A stretch of DNA of 64,000 nucleotides from positions 7,068,001-7,132,000 of the forward strand of contig NZ_AP018920.1 in the NCBI RefSeq assembly GCF_003945385.1, written 5' to 3'. The notes under the pieces were generated by a model. The model had not been told where the DNA came from and searched no databases. It worked only from the letters and a program-made list of their open reading frames with translations. Positions 34,538 to 42,880 of this stretch are shown in pieces. Position numbers and translations under genes: made by a program. This DNA comes from Pseudonocardia autotrophica. Its GTDB lineage: Bacteria > Actinomycetota > Actinomycetes > Mycobacteriales > Pseudonocardiaceae. Every line of letters begins with the position of its first letter. Position 1 is the stretch's first letter.

Positions 34538-34849
34538 GTGCCCGCACCGAAGAAGTACCCCGATGAGCTGCGGGAACGCGCAGTCCGACTCTATCGGGAG
34601 TCCGACCCGCGGCCCTCGTTCCGCAGGCTCGCCGAGCAGCTGGGCGTCCATCACGAGGCCCTGCGGCACTGGGTCCGACAGGCGGAGGCCGACGACGGAG
34701 AGCGGCATGATCGGCCGACGACCGACATGGTCTCGGAGAACCGCCGGTTGGCGAAGGAGAACGCCGAGCTGCGGCGGGTCAACGAGGTCCTGCGCGCGGC
34801 GAGCGCCTATTTCGCCAGCGAGATCGGCCCGACCCGGAGGTGGTCATGA
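34538..34849 (+). CDS. IS3-family transposase, OrfA (element B copy 2)
   Basis: Same 103-residue protein as the orfA of copy 1: helix-turn-helix followed by a leucine-heptad coiled coil, GTG start behind AAGGAAGG, ATGA overlap with orfB. Confidence 0.9.
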   Translation: MPAPKKYPDELRERAVRLYRESDPRPSFRRLAEQLGVHHEALRHWVRQAEADDGERHDRPTTDMVSENRRLAKENAELRRVNEVLRAASAYFASEIGPTRRWS

Positions 34850-35742
34850 GCTTCGTCGACACCCATGACTTCCCCGCCGGTCTCGTACTACGGGTCCTGG
34901 GCATCCCCGTCTCGACCTACTACGACTGGCGCGCCCGCCGAGCGAACCCTTCGCGACGCGACCTCGACGACGCGGTGCTGCTCGAGCAGATCGTGAAGAT
35001 CCGATCGGTCAGCGAGTTCGCCGCCGCCTACGGATCACCGCGGGTGTGGCTGGAGCTGCGCCGCCAGGGCGTGCACGTCGGGCGCAAGCGAGTCGAGCGG
35101 ATCATGCGCGAGCACGGCCTGCAGGGCGCGCATCTGCGCCGCGGATGGAAGCACGGCTCGACCCGGCAGAACCCGGCCCACCGCCCGGCTCCGGACCTGC
35201 TCGAACGCGACTTCACCGCCGCCGCGCCGAACCGGGTGTGGGTGGCCGATCTGACCAGGATCGTCACCGGCGAGGGTGTGCTGTGGCTCGCCAGCGTGCG
35301 GGATGCGTTCTCCAACCGGGTGGTCGGCTGGGCCACCGACCCGCGCGCCACCACCGCGCTGGTGCTGACCGCGCTCAACCACGCCCTGCGGTCGCGGGAC
35401 CTCCGACCCGGAAAGTGGATCTTCCACAGCGACAAGGGCGCCCAGTACACGGCGCTGCGGTTCACCCAGCGCCTGGTCGACGCAGGTGTCGCCCCGTCGA
35501 CGGGGTCCACAGGGGACAGCTACGACAACGCGCTCGCGGAGAACCTGTGGTCCACGATCAAGATCGAGCTGTTGTACTGGCCGGGTACGACGTTCGCGAC
35601 CCGCCGCGAGGCCGAGCACGCCCTGATCCGCTACCTCGACGGCTGGTACAACCCGCGCCGGATCCAGGCCCGCCTCGGCGGGCTCTCACCCGACGAGTAC
35701 GAGGACGACTATCGTCGCGCTCAGCGCGACGCCGACAGGTAA
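34846..35742 (+). CDS. IS3-family transposase, OrfB (element B copy 2)
   Basis: Same DDE transposase as in copy 1 (HTH_21, then catalytic residues in VWVADLTRI, HSDKGAQYT and YDNALAENL). Intact. As both copies encode identical proteins, either can mobilise both. Confidence 0.9.
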   Translation: MSFVDTHDFPAGLVLRVLGIPVSTYYDWRARRANPSRRDLDDAVLLEQIVKIRSVSEFAAAYGSPRVWLELRRQGVHVGRKRVERIMREHGLQGAHLRRGWKHGSTRQNPAHRPAPDLLERDFTAAAPNRVWVADLTRIVTGEGVLWLASVRDAFSNRVVGWATDPRATTALVLTALNHALRSRDLRPGKWIFHSDKGAQYTALRFTQRLVDAGVAPSTGSTGDSYDNALAENLWSTIKIELLYWPGTTFATRREAEHALIRYLDGWYNPRRIQARLGGLSPDEYEDDYRRAQRDADR

Positions 35743-35772
35743 CCCGCACTCCGGGAAACCGGGGGAAGCTCA

Positions 35773-36195
35773 CGTGCGTCGGCCATCGACCCGCGGTCCC
35801 TCCGCCCAGTCCCACTGCAGCCACAGTCCAGGCTCGGTCACCCACGGCCGGAACACCCGCCGCTGCCCGGCCCGCAGCCGGGCCTTGGTCTCGGCGACAG
35901 TGCGCCGAGTGGTGCGCTCACCGCCAGTGAAGCCCATCGCCGTGATCCGCTCGTGCACGACATCGGCGCGGACCCGACCGTTCGAGCGGGCCACCAACTC
36001 CTCGACCTTGTCCAGGTAGTCGTCGATCGGTCGGGCCCGGTGCTCGCGAGCTACCGGCGGCTGCCCGGACTCGCGCAGCAGCACATAACGCCGAACCGTG
36101 TGGTGGTCGCAGCCTGCCAACTCGGCGGCAGCGCGGTAACTGCCGGTGAGGTCGTATGCCTCCAAGATCTCCACGATCTCCTCGTTCCGCTTCAC
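35773..36195 (-). pseudogene. istA: IS21 IstA transposase, N-terminal fragment
   Basis: About 140 residues: helix-turn-helix (EIVEILEAYDLTGSYRAAAELAGCDHHTVRRYV), then ELVARSNGRVRADVVHERITAMGF and the start of the integrase core (LWLQWDWAEGPRVDG with the first catalytic Asp). The frame is cut by IS3 copy 2; the remaining two thirds and istB are missing. Not functional. Confidence 0.85.
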
Positions 36196-36326
36196 CCACA
36201 GACCCTTGCCTGCGGTGTCGATCAGGGACTCAGCGGGGAGATATCTGGCCGCCAGCGGGGGAGAACGCTGGCCATCACCGGGGAGATAACTGGCCGCCTA
36301 CGGGGAGTCTGGACTGGCCGCTGACA
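35773..36326 (-). mobile_element. IS21-family element, truncated remnant
   Basis: Only the istA-proximal end survives. The left side is cut by IS3 copy 2. The outer end at about 36326 reads TGTCAGCGGCCAGT and is followed by four related repeats between 36230 and 36326 with the core GGGGAGAT.ACTGGCC, the multiple transposase-binding repeats characteristic of IS21 ends. Confidence 0.75.
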
Positions 36327-36339
36327 GAAGGGATCGGAC

Positions 36340-36576
36340 ATGGAGCTGTGGAACCGCGCGATGGACGCCATCGAAGAACATCTCGACCACGACGTCCCCG
36401 TCCGGGAGCTCGCCGCGGTCGCCCTCACCTCGGAGTACCAACTCCGGCGCGTGTTCTCGATGCTGGCCGGGTCAGCCGGGACACCACACCGGCGCCGGAT
36501 TCTCATCGGCGACCGCGCACCGAGCCGTCATTGTCGGTGGCTTCTGATCTCCTGGCCGGGTGTTCGAAGCACCTGA
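36340..36576 (+). pseudogene. AraC-type regulator, 5' fragment
   Basis: Starts 13 bases beyond the IS21 end with MELWNRAMDAIEEHLDHDVPV and RELAAVALTSEYQLRRVFSM, a typical first helix-turn-helix of GyrI-like AraC regulators. After LAG the match stops and the frame runs into unrelated sequence. A truncated gene left by rearrangement. Confidence 0.65.
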
Positions 36577-37099
36577 TGAGCTGCACGCTCTCCAAGTTCT
36601 CCTCGACACGTCCTTGGCCGGCTCCAGCAGCCACCTCACATCGATCATCCGAGCAGGTGAACGGACCCTGGACGCCGAACAGGTCGTCCGAATCTGCCAA
36701 GGCATGTGCACCCTGGCCATCGCCACGGTCACCCGCCGGGGTGAGCCACGCATCAGCGGCGCCGACGGGCACCTCCTGCACGGCCGCTGGATCATCGGCA
36801 CCCACCGTCAGGCCGCGAAAGCCCGGCATCTTGCGGCGCGGCCCGGCATCAGCGCGACCTTCATGCGCGGCGAGCAGCTCGGCATCTTCACGCATGGGCA
36901 CGCCGTTCCGCTGAACCCCGAGGGGACGAGCAGCGATCCCGCCTGGCCGGCAGTCCGCGACCACCTCGTCGACCACTACGACGACGACACCGACAACCTG
37001 TTCTGGGACGAGAGCGTGTGGTATCGCATCGAGCCCAGCTGGATGGTCGCCTACAGCAACGACCCCGCCGGCCTGCTCGCCCGACAACCATCGGTCTGA
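36560..37099 (+). CDS. Pyridoxamine 5'-phosphate oxidase-family protein
   Basis: 179-residue FMN-binding split-barrel protein, GTG start. Pattern: VRICQGMCTLAIATVTRRGEPRISGADGHLLHGRWIIGTHRQAAKARHLAARPGISATFMRGEQLGIFTHGHAV. It is a family member of normal length and looks intact, but lies among gene fragments. Such actinobacterial proteins bind FMN, F420 or heme; no substrate can be given. Confidence 0.75.
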   Translation: MFEAPDELHALQVLLDTSLAGSSSHLTSIIRAGERTLDAEQVVRICQGMCTLAIATVTRRGEPRISGADGHLLHGRWIIGTHRQAAKARHLAARPGISATFMRGEQLGIFTHGHAVPLNPEGTSSDPAWPAVRDHLVDHYDDDTDNLFWDESVWYRIEPSWMVAYSNDPAGLLARQPSV

Positions 37100-37174
37100 C
37101 GCCAGTTCGCGTGGATCCGCCTCGCCACCGGCCGGCCATCGGACGTCACACCCGGCGATGTGAGGTTTCCTGGG

Positions 37175-37195
37175 ACCGCTCACGTCGTGAGCGGT
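37175..37195. repeat. CCGCTCAC hairpin, instance 1
   Basis: Perfect 9-base arms ACCGCTCAC/GTGAGCGGT with a GTC loop, followed by TTCTTC. Related hairpins occur at 60500 and 60605. It lies after the pyridoxamine oxidase-like gene, so it may be a terminator, or a dispersed repeat. Confidence 0.5.
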
Positions 37196-37246
37196 TCTTC
37201 AGGTAGGCGGCGTGGGAGGGCCCATGGTCGGTTTGAGAACCACGAT

Positions 37247-37330
37247 CGAGCAAAAGGCAAGACGGCCACCGGGCTCCGACTGCCCGAAGCAGTGATCGAC
37301 GAGCTGGACGCGCAGGAGCGGACTGGCGGC
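37247..37330 (+). pseudogene. Possible DUF1905-like remnant
   Basis: A plus-strand stretch reading KGKTATGLRLPEAVIDELDA resembles the start of the small beta-barrel domain of DUF1905 proteins (GKTATGIEVPEEV...). No start codon with a ribosome site, and the rest is missing. Low-confidence relic. Confidence 0.35.
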
Positions 37331-37343
37331 ACCGTTGACGTCG

Positions 37344-37685
37344 TCACTGAAGCCGCCGTGCCCGGCGGCGAGGTGCCGTCGTCCGCCGGCCACGGGAGAT
37401 CGACAACAGCCGGCCGGTGAGCGGGACGTTGACGTGGTAGCCGTCGATATTGGGGCAGTAGAGGTCGCTGTTGCTGTTGTAGCGCAACCGCCCGCTGACC
37501 ATCGCCCCGACCGACACCGCGTTCAGGTCGGCGTGGAAGTGGCTCACCGGCCCCACCCGCGTCAGCTGGTGCGGGTGGAACACCTGCCCCACCCGTTCCG
37601 TCGCCTCCTCGACGTCGGAGCTGGCGACACGGATGGAGCCCGACGGGTCCCCGGCACGGTGGCCGAAGTTCACGCCACTCGCCAT
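37344..37685 (-). pseudogene. AraC-type regulator, N-terminal fragment
   Basis: Reads MASGVNFGHRAGDPSGSIRV.. VEEATERVGQVFHPHQLT, VGAMVSGRLRYNSN and GYHVNVPLTGRLLS, the sensing domain of AraC_binding_2 regulators. After about residue 92 (near 37410) the sequence no longer matches and the helix-turn-helix half is absent. The fragment faces the other remnants, so the region is a scar of several recombination events. Confidence 0.65.
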
Positions 37686-37846
37686 CGAGCGTCACCTCCG
37701 TCGGCGCCGTCGCTGCTCCCCGGAGGTGGTGCCCCGGGGAGCCCGGCGCCGCCGAGTATAGGGACCCGGCGTCGCCGAAGGCGCCGGTCACGGGCTCACC
37801 AGCGCCTCCGGCGCCGATTCTGCGGCCGTCCAGAGCCCGGACCCCG

Positions 37847-38980
37847 TCAGCCGTCCGCGGGCTCGGCGAGGGTGTACGGGCGCAGGGCCGGCTCGCTACC
37901 GACCTTCGGGGCGAGCGCGAGCTGCTCGGCGATCAACGTGGCGACCGCGGCGTAGTCGGCCGGGAAGGTCAGCGGATCGACCCCCGGCATGAACAGCTCC
38001 GTGCACACGCTGCGATCCACCCGGCCGGGATCGGCCGGGCCGTCGTGGTCGATCGCGTCCATTGCCAGCGCGTAGGCGACCGGCGAGTACGTGCCGACGG
38101 CCAGGTGCTCGGAGGCCACGTCGGCGGGGCAGACGTCCTGCAGCGCCACGTTGGTGATCTCGCCGTCACCGCCGCGCAGCGAGGTGGTGCCGCTGTCGTC
38201 GAGGTTGGGCTGAACGAACTCGTCGGTCCTGGTGTAGATCTGGGTGTAGGAGATACCGGCGAAGGTCTCCTGGTAGGAGTTGATCGCCTGCGTGTAGTGC
38301 GAGTTCAGCGTCTGCTGCCACAGGGCCTCGGCGCAGCCGGTGGCCGGCGTGCAGAGCGCGGCGTTGATCACGATGCTGCCGTGATTGGTCGATCCCAGCG
38401 CGATGTAGTCGTCGACCATCTCGCGCAGATCGGGCCAGAACCGCAGGGCGAAGCGGGGCTCGGTCCCACCCTGGCTGTGCCCGACCACGTCGACCCGGTG
38501 GCCGCTGATCTCGTGGACGTGCCGGATCGCGTGCACCACGTACTCCGACGCCGTCTGGGTGTCGGTCATCGCATTGTTCGGCAGCGTGACCGAGCAGTAC
38601 GGGCGGTCGAGCGCGTCGAGCGCGGGGAACCAGTTGAAGCCGAAGTTCACCTCCGGCGTCTGCGTGGTGCCCGGCACGAAGAGCACGACGTTGCGGTCGG
38701 CACCGGCCGCGTCGGCGGTACAGCGGACCGCGGCGTCGAGCTCCGCCTCCGGCACGCTCAGCTCCGGCCCGGGCCGGTCCACCGGCGCGAACATCTCGTC
38801 GGGCAGCGTCGGAGGCGGCAACGGCAGATCGGACGGCGCGGCGACCGGGAACGGCGACGGCGTCAGGGGAGGGATCGGGACCGGTGCGGCCGCGACGGCC
38901 TGACCGGCCACGATCACCGACGTGAGCAGAGCGGCGCCGGTCACGGCGAGCAGCGTCCGGCGGCGATGGGGTCGTGGCAT
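37847..38980 (-). CDS. Secreted lipase (CalB-like/LIP family)
   Basis: 377-residue exported hydrolase. A signal peptide is clear (basic RPHRRR, hydrophobic LLAVTGAALLTSVIVAG, A-x-A cleavage near residue 31), followed by a Pro-rich linker. Core: VVLFVPGTTQTPEVNFGFNWFPALDAL, nucleophile VDVVGHSQGGTEPRF (Ser near 170), DYIALGSTNHGS, an Asp in YTRTDEFVQP, and a His near the end (ASEHLAVG). This matches Candida antarctica lipase B-like actinobacterial lipases. It would act outside the cell on triglycerides or esters. It stands alone. Confidence 0.88.
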   Translation of the reverse strand: MPRPHRRRTLLAVTGAALLTSVIVAGQAVAAAPVPIPPLTPSPFPVAAPSDLPLPPPTLPDEMFAPVDRPGPELSVPEAELDAAVRCTADAAGADRNVVLFVPGTTQTPEVNFGFNWFPALDALDRPYCSVTLPNNAMTDTQTASEYVVHAIRHVHEISGHRVDVVGHSQGGTEPRFALRFWPDLREMVDDYIALGSTNHGSIVINAALCTPATGCAEALWQQTLNSHYTQAINSYQETFAGISYTQIYTRTDEFVQPNLDDSGTTSLRGGDGEITNVALQDVCPADVASEHLAVGTYSPVAYALAMDAIDHDGPADPGRVDRSVCTELFMPGVDPLTFPADYAAVATLIAEQLALAPKVGSEPALRPYTLAEPADG

Positions 38981-39149
38981 GGGGAGCCTCCATTACACAC
39001 GCTGCTCTGCGCCTCTTTACGCATCACTTGGCAGCGTCTGTAACAGAAACGACCGACTCCGCCGTTGGTGACGGGCACCGCAGCCCGCCCCACGACCGGG
39101 GGACCCGCCGACGACCGGGGTCCGGCCGCGCGACGGGTCCCGCCTGCGC

Positions 39150-41327
39150 TCATCCCTCGAGCAGGTCCTCGATCCCGATCGGCAGGTGCCGCACCCGGAT
39201 CCCGGTCGCGTCGTGCACGGCGTTCGCGACCGCGGCCGCCATGCCGACGATGCCGATCTCCCCGATGCCGCGCGCCCCGACCGGGTTGTGCAGCGTGTCC
39301 GGACGACGCACGAACTCGACGTCCACCTCGGGGATGTCGGCGTTGACCGGGATCAGGTAGCTCGCGAGATCGGCGTTGGCGAGGCGGCCGTCCGCGTCGA
39401 TCTCCAGGCCCTCGTGCAGGGCGGCCGACACCCCCCAGATCATGCCGCCGATGATCTGGCTGCGGCTCGCCTGCTCGTTGACGATCCGGCCGGCGTCGAA
39501 CACCCCGAGCATCCGCGACACCCGGATCTCCCGGGTCCACCGGTGCACCCGCACCTCGCAGAACTGCGCCCCGAACGAGCTGAACGAGTGCTTGGTCATC
39601 TCCTCACCGGCGGCGGACGACCCGATGGCGGCGACCGATGTCCGCCCGGCCGCCCGGAGCACCTCCCCGAAGGTGAGGCTGCGACCGTCGGCGGCGAGCA
39701 GCCGCCCGTCGGCGTACGAGACCTCGCGGCCCGCGAACGGACCATCCGGTGCGGTCGCCAGCGCCACCAGCTCGTCGATCACCAGCGGCGCGGCCACCAT
39801 GATCGCCGAGCCGGCACTCGCGGTGGCGGTCGAACCACCGGACATGCCGCCGGCCGGCAGCGCCGAGTCACCGAGCCGGGGCACGACCCGGTCGGGGGCC
39901 ACGTCGAGCGACTCGGCACCGAGCACCGCCAGGACGGTCAGCAACCCGGTCCCCGGGTCGGCCCCGCTGGTCGCGATCTCGGCCGTGTCGTCGTCGCGCA
40001 GCGTGATCCGCACCGACGCCGGGAAGCGCAGCGCGGGGAACATCGCGGTGGCCGTGCCGAGGCCGACCAGCCAGTCGCCGTCGACCCGCCCGCCCGGGGT
40101 GCGCGCGGACCAGCCGAACCGGGCGGCCCCGACGGTGAAGCACTCGTCGAGATGCTTGCTCGACCACTGCAGGTCCCGGCCGGGGGGCGCGACCGAGCTG
40201 TTGCGGCGGCGCAGCTCGATCGGGTCCATGCCCAGCGCGACGGCGAGCTCGTCGATCGCGCTCTCCAGCGCGAACGAGCCGGGTGCCTCGCCGGGGGCAC
40301 GCATGAAGGTGGTCCGCGGAATGTTCAGCGGAACCATCTTCTGGCTGATCGCCAGGTTCCGGGTGGCGTAGAGCTGCCGCGAGGTGCCGTGCGAGGTCGG
40401 CTCGACGAACCCCCGGTCGATCGTCGTCGCCGACCAGGATTCGTGCTGCACCGCGACCAGCGTGCCGTCCTTCTCCGCCCCCAGCCGCAGCCGCTGGACG
40501 GTCGACGGACGGTTCGCCGTGGCGGTGAAGACCTGCTCCCTGGTCAGCGCGGCCTTGACCGGCCGGCCCAGCTCGCGGGCCGCCGCGGCGGCCAGGAAGG
40601 TGGGCACCGCGGTCTGTCCCTTGCCGCCGAACGCGCCACCGACATAGGGGTTCACCGCGTGCACCATCGACGGGTCCAGGCCCAGCGCCTGCGCCAGGGA
40701 GTCCGCCTGCAGGTCGGCGCCCTGGGTACCGCTGTGCACGGTGAGCCGGCCGGACTCCCAGATCGCGACGGCGGAGTGCGGCTCCATCGCGGCGTGGTTC
40801 TGCATCGTGGTGCGGTAGGTCGCGTCGACGACGACGGCGCTGTCGGCCAGCGCGTCGTCGATGGACTCGACGCCGGGCGCGAGTACCGCGAGCGACGGCG
40901 GGGAGCCGTCCATCGCGGGCGGCCCGTCCTCGGCGGCGGCCAGGCCGTCATCCAGGGAGGTCGACGCGGGCCGGGTCCGGTAACCGACCCCGACGAGCAT
41001 CGCGGCGTCCCTGGCCTGCTCGTAGGTCTCCGCGACGACGAAGCCGATCGGCTGGCCGTGATAGGCGACGTCGGTGTCCTGCAACGGCACCCAGGTGCCC
41101 CCGAGGAGCGGGTGCTGCGGCGTGGTCAGCTCCAGCGGCTCGAACGGCGTGTAGACCGCGACCACGCCGGACGACGCCCGCGCCGCCGCCACGTCCATGG
41201 CCGTGATCTCGCCGTGTGCGACGGTACTGAGCACGACGTGGCCGTACAGCATGCCGGGCAGCGTGCGGTCCGACCCGTATCCGGCGGCACCGGTGACCTT
41301 CGGCGCGGCGTCCAGTCGTCCGGTCAT
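39150..41327 (-). CDS. Molybdenum hydroxylase large subunit (xanthine dehydrogenase family)
   Basis: Molybdopterin-cytosine-dinucleotide-binding subunit, 725 residues. The ATG at 41327 overlaps the FAD-subunit stop as ATGA. Blocks: AAPKVTGAAGYGSDRTLPGMLYGHVV at the N-terminus, QNHAAMEPHSAVAIWE, GGAFGGKGQT, RAPGEAPGSFALESAIDELA and the active-site Glu in GARGIGEIGIVGMAAAVANAVHDATG. With the FeS subunit and a FAD subunit carrying an extra cysteine cluster this resembles PaoABC-type aldehyde oxidoreductases. No Tat signal is seen on the small subunit, so it is probably cytoplasmic. Confidence 0.92.
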   Translation of the reverse strand: MTGRLDAAPKVTGAAGYGSDRTLPGMLYGHVVLSTVAHGEITAMDVAAARASSGVVAVYTPFEPLELTTPQHPLLGGTWVPLQDTDVAYHGQPIGFVVAETYEQARDAAMLVGVGYRTRPASTSLDDGLAAAEDGPPAMDGSPPSLAVLAPGVESIDDALADSAVVVDATYRTTMQNHAAMEPHSAVAIWESGRLTVHSGTQGADLQADSLAQALGLDPSMVHAVNPYVGGAFGGKGQTAVPTFLAAAAARELGRPVKAALTREQVFTATANRPSTVQRLRLGAEKDGTLVAVQHESWSATTIDRGFVEPTSHGTSRQLYATRNLAISQKMVPLNIPRTTFMRAPGEAPGSFALESAIDELAVALGMDPIELRRRNSSVAPPGRDLQWSSKHLDECFTVGAARFGWSARTPGGRVDGDWLVGLGTATAMFPALRFPASVRITLRDDDTAEIATSGADPGTGLLTVLAVLGAESLDVAPDRVVPRLGDSALPAGGMSGGSTATASAGSAIMVAAPLVIDELVALATAPDGPFAGREVSYADGRLLAADGRSLTFGEVLRAAGRTSVAAIGSSAAGEEMTKHSFSSFGAQFCEVRVHRWTREIRVSRMLGVFDAGRIVNEQASRSQIIGGMIWGVSAALHEGLEIDADGRLANADLASYLIPVNADIPEVDVEFVRRPDTLHNPVGARGIGEIGIVGMAAAVANAVHDATGIRVRHLPIGIEDLLEG

Positions 41328-42286
41328 GTCCGATCCCCCTGCGTGGCCTCGAGCAGTGCACGGACGACCGTCCGCCGCACCAGCGGCACCTTGAACCCGT
41401 TCCCGGACAGTGGCCGGGCACCGTCGGCCGCCGTCGCCGCCGCGGCCTCGAAGGACTCCGGGGTCGCCGGTGCCCCGCGCAGCGCCGCCTCCACCGACGG
41501 CAGCCGCCACGGCACGGTGGCGACCCCGCCGACCGCGATCCGGGCGTCGCTCACCCGGCCGTCCCGGACCCGCACCGTGACCGCCGCCGAGCAGAGCGCG
41601 AACTCGTAGGACTGCCGGTCCCGCACCTTGACGTAGGTGGACCGGACGCCGTCGCCGAGCGGTGGCACCAGGACCTCGGTGATCAGCTCGCCGGGGCGCA
41701 GGTCGTGCTCCACCTCCGGGGTGACACCGGGCGTCCGGTAGAGGTCGGCGAGCGCGACGGTGCGCTCCCCGTCGCGGCCGGTCAACCGCACCCGCGTATC
41801 GAGTGCGACCAGCGCGACCGCAAGGTCACTGGCGTGGGTGGCCACGCAGGAGTCGCTGGTGCCGAGCACCGCGTGCATCCGGTTGGATCCGGTGATCGCC
41901 GGGCAGCCGGAACCGGGTTCCCGCCGGTTGCACGGCGAGGTGACGTCGCGGAAATAGCCGCAGCGGGTGCGCTGCAGCAGGTTGCCGCCGATGGTGGCCA
42001 TGTTCCGCAGCTGCTGGGATGCGCTCTGCAGCAGCGCCCGGGTGATCACCGCAGGGACCCCGGGGTGTGCGGCGAGATCGCTCATCCGCTCCAGCGCACC
42101 GATCCGCAGACCGTCGGTGGTGTCGATGCCGCGCAGCGGGAGCGCGTCGATGTCCTGTACCTGCGGTGGGGTGAGGACGTCGAGTTTCATCAGATCGATC
42201 AGCGTCGTCCCACCGGCGAGGAACATCCCGGGGGCGGCGAGCGCGTCGTCGAGGGTCTGTGGCGCGGTCAGCTCAAACGGTCGCAT
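41324..42286 (-). CDS. Molybdenum hydroxylase FAD-binding subunit
   Basis: 320-residue FAD subunit that passes electrons from the Mo/FeS centres to an acceptor. FAD-binding loops: FLAGGTTLIDLMK and TIGGNLLQRTRCGYF. The segment C-GYFRD..CNRREPGSGCPA.. holds the cysteines that bind an additional 4Fe-4S cluster in YagS/PaoB proteins. Overlaps the FeS gene by 14 bases and the large subunit by 4. Confidence 0.9.
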   Translation of the reverse strand: MRPFELTAPQTLDDALAAPGMFLAGGTTLIDLMKLDVLTPPQVQDIDALPLRGIDTTDGLRIGALERMSDLAAHPGVPAVITRALLQSASQQLRNMATIGGNLLQRTRCGYFRDVTSPCNRREPGSGCPAITGSNRMHAVLGTSDSCVATHASDLAVALVALDTRVRLTGRDGERTVALADLYRTPGVTPEVEHDLRPGELITEVLVPPLGDGVRSTYVKVRDRQSYEFALCSAAVTVRVRDGRVSDARIAVGGVATVPWRLPSVEAALRGAPATPESFEAAAATAADGARPLSGNGFKVPLVRRTVVRALLEATQGDRT

Positions 42287-42725
42287 CGGATCGCCTCGCC
42301 TGCTCGATCGCCGCGACGATGTTCGGGTAGGCCGCGCAGCGGCACAGGTTGCCGGACATGAACTCGCGGACGTCCGGCACGTCCTGCTCGACGGCGGCCA
42401 CCGCAGACATGACCTGACCGGACGTGCAGAAACCACACTGCATCGCGTCCTGGTCGACGAACGCCTGCTGGACCGGGTGCAGCCCGTCGCCGGGGGCGAG
42501 CCCCTCGACCGTGGTGACCTGTCCGCGCACGGTGGCGGCGAGCGTGAGGCAGGCGAGAACCGGGCGGCCGTCGACGTGCACGGTGCACGCACCACACTGC
42601 CCCCGGTCGCAGCCCTTCTTTGGGCCGGTGACGTCGAGCCGTTCGCGCAGTGCGTCGAGAAGGGTCACACCCGGCTCGACGCTCAGCTGTTCGGGAATAC
42701 CATTGACCTCGAGTGAGATGTCCAC
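42273..42725 (-). CDS. Molybdenum hydroxylase 2Fe-2S subunit
   Basis: 150-residue iron-sulfur subunit, first gene of the operon. The start is a GTG at 42725 with GAGAG upstream. Plant-type cluster: CDRGQCGACTVHVDGRPVLAC; second cluster: CGFCTSGQVM and NLCRCAAYPNI. This is the usual CoxS/YagT pattern. The operon is read away from the palindromic TetR site at 42821. Confidence 0.92.
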   Translation of the reverse strand: MDISLEVNGIPEQLSVEPGVTLLDALRERLDVTGPKKGCDRGQCGACTVHVDGRPVLACLTLAATVRGQVTTVEGLAPGDGLHPVQQAFVDQDAMQCGFCTSGQVMSAVAAVEQDVPDVREFMSGNLCRCAAYPNIVAAIEQARRSDATV

Positions 42726-42820
42726 AGGCTCTCTTTCCGCAGACCGCTCCGCCGGCTGGTACCCGGCGGGGGGCCGTGGTGGGCGGTGTTCGTTGGACTG
42801 AGTGGCGCCGTCACCCACGC

Positions 42821-42840
42821 TAGCGGATAGTTATCCGCTA
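42821..42840. promoter_or_regulatory. Palindromic operator between Mo-hydroxylase operon and tetR
   Basis: TAGCGGATAGTTATCCGCTA: perfect 9-base arms with a 2-base centre, placed in the divergent gap. Size and location fit a TetR dimer site that would control both directions. Confidence 0.75.
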
Positions 42841-42880
42841 CGCAAAGCGGCGTACTCGCAGAGCGATGAAGGGGGTGCCG

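Larger units (their letters stand above)
34468..35772 (+). mobile_element. IS3-family insertion sequence (element B, copy 2)
   Basis: Same 1305-base element as 8166-9470, in opposite orientation. Left flank GTC, right flank CGT, so no local duplication. It abuts ISAs1 on the left and cuts an IS21 istA gene on the right. Together the two copies form a 25-kb inverted pair. Confidence 0.92.

Noticed and set aside
8166..35772. Composite transposon bounded by the two IS3 copies
   Set aside because: No matching target duplication at the outer ends (GAC on the left, CGT on the right) and 27.6 kb size; an inversion or independent insertions explain the data as well.
39186..41609. Open plus-strand frame of 807 codons opposite the Mo-hydroxylase genes
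   Set aside because: Shadow of the large and FAD subunits, which carry unmistakable motifs on the minus strand.
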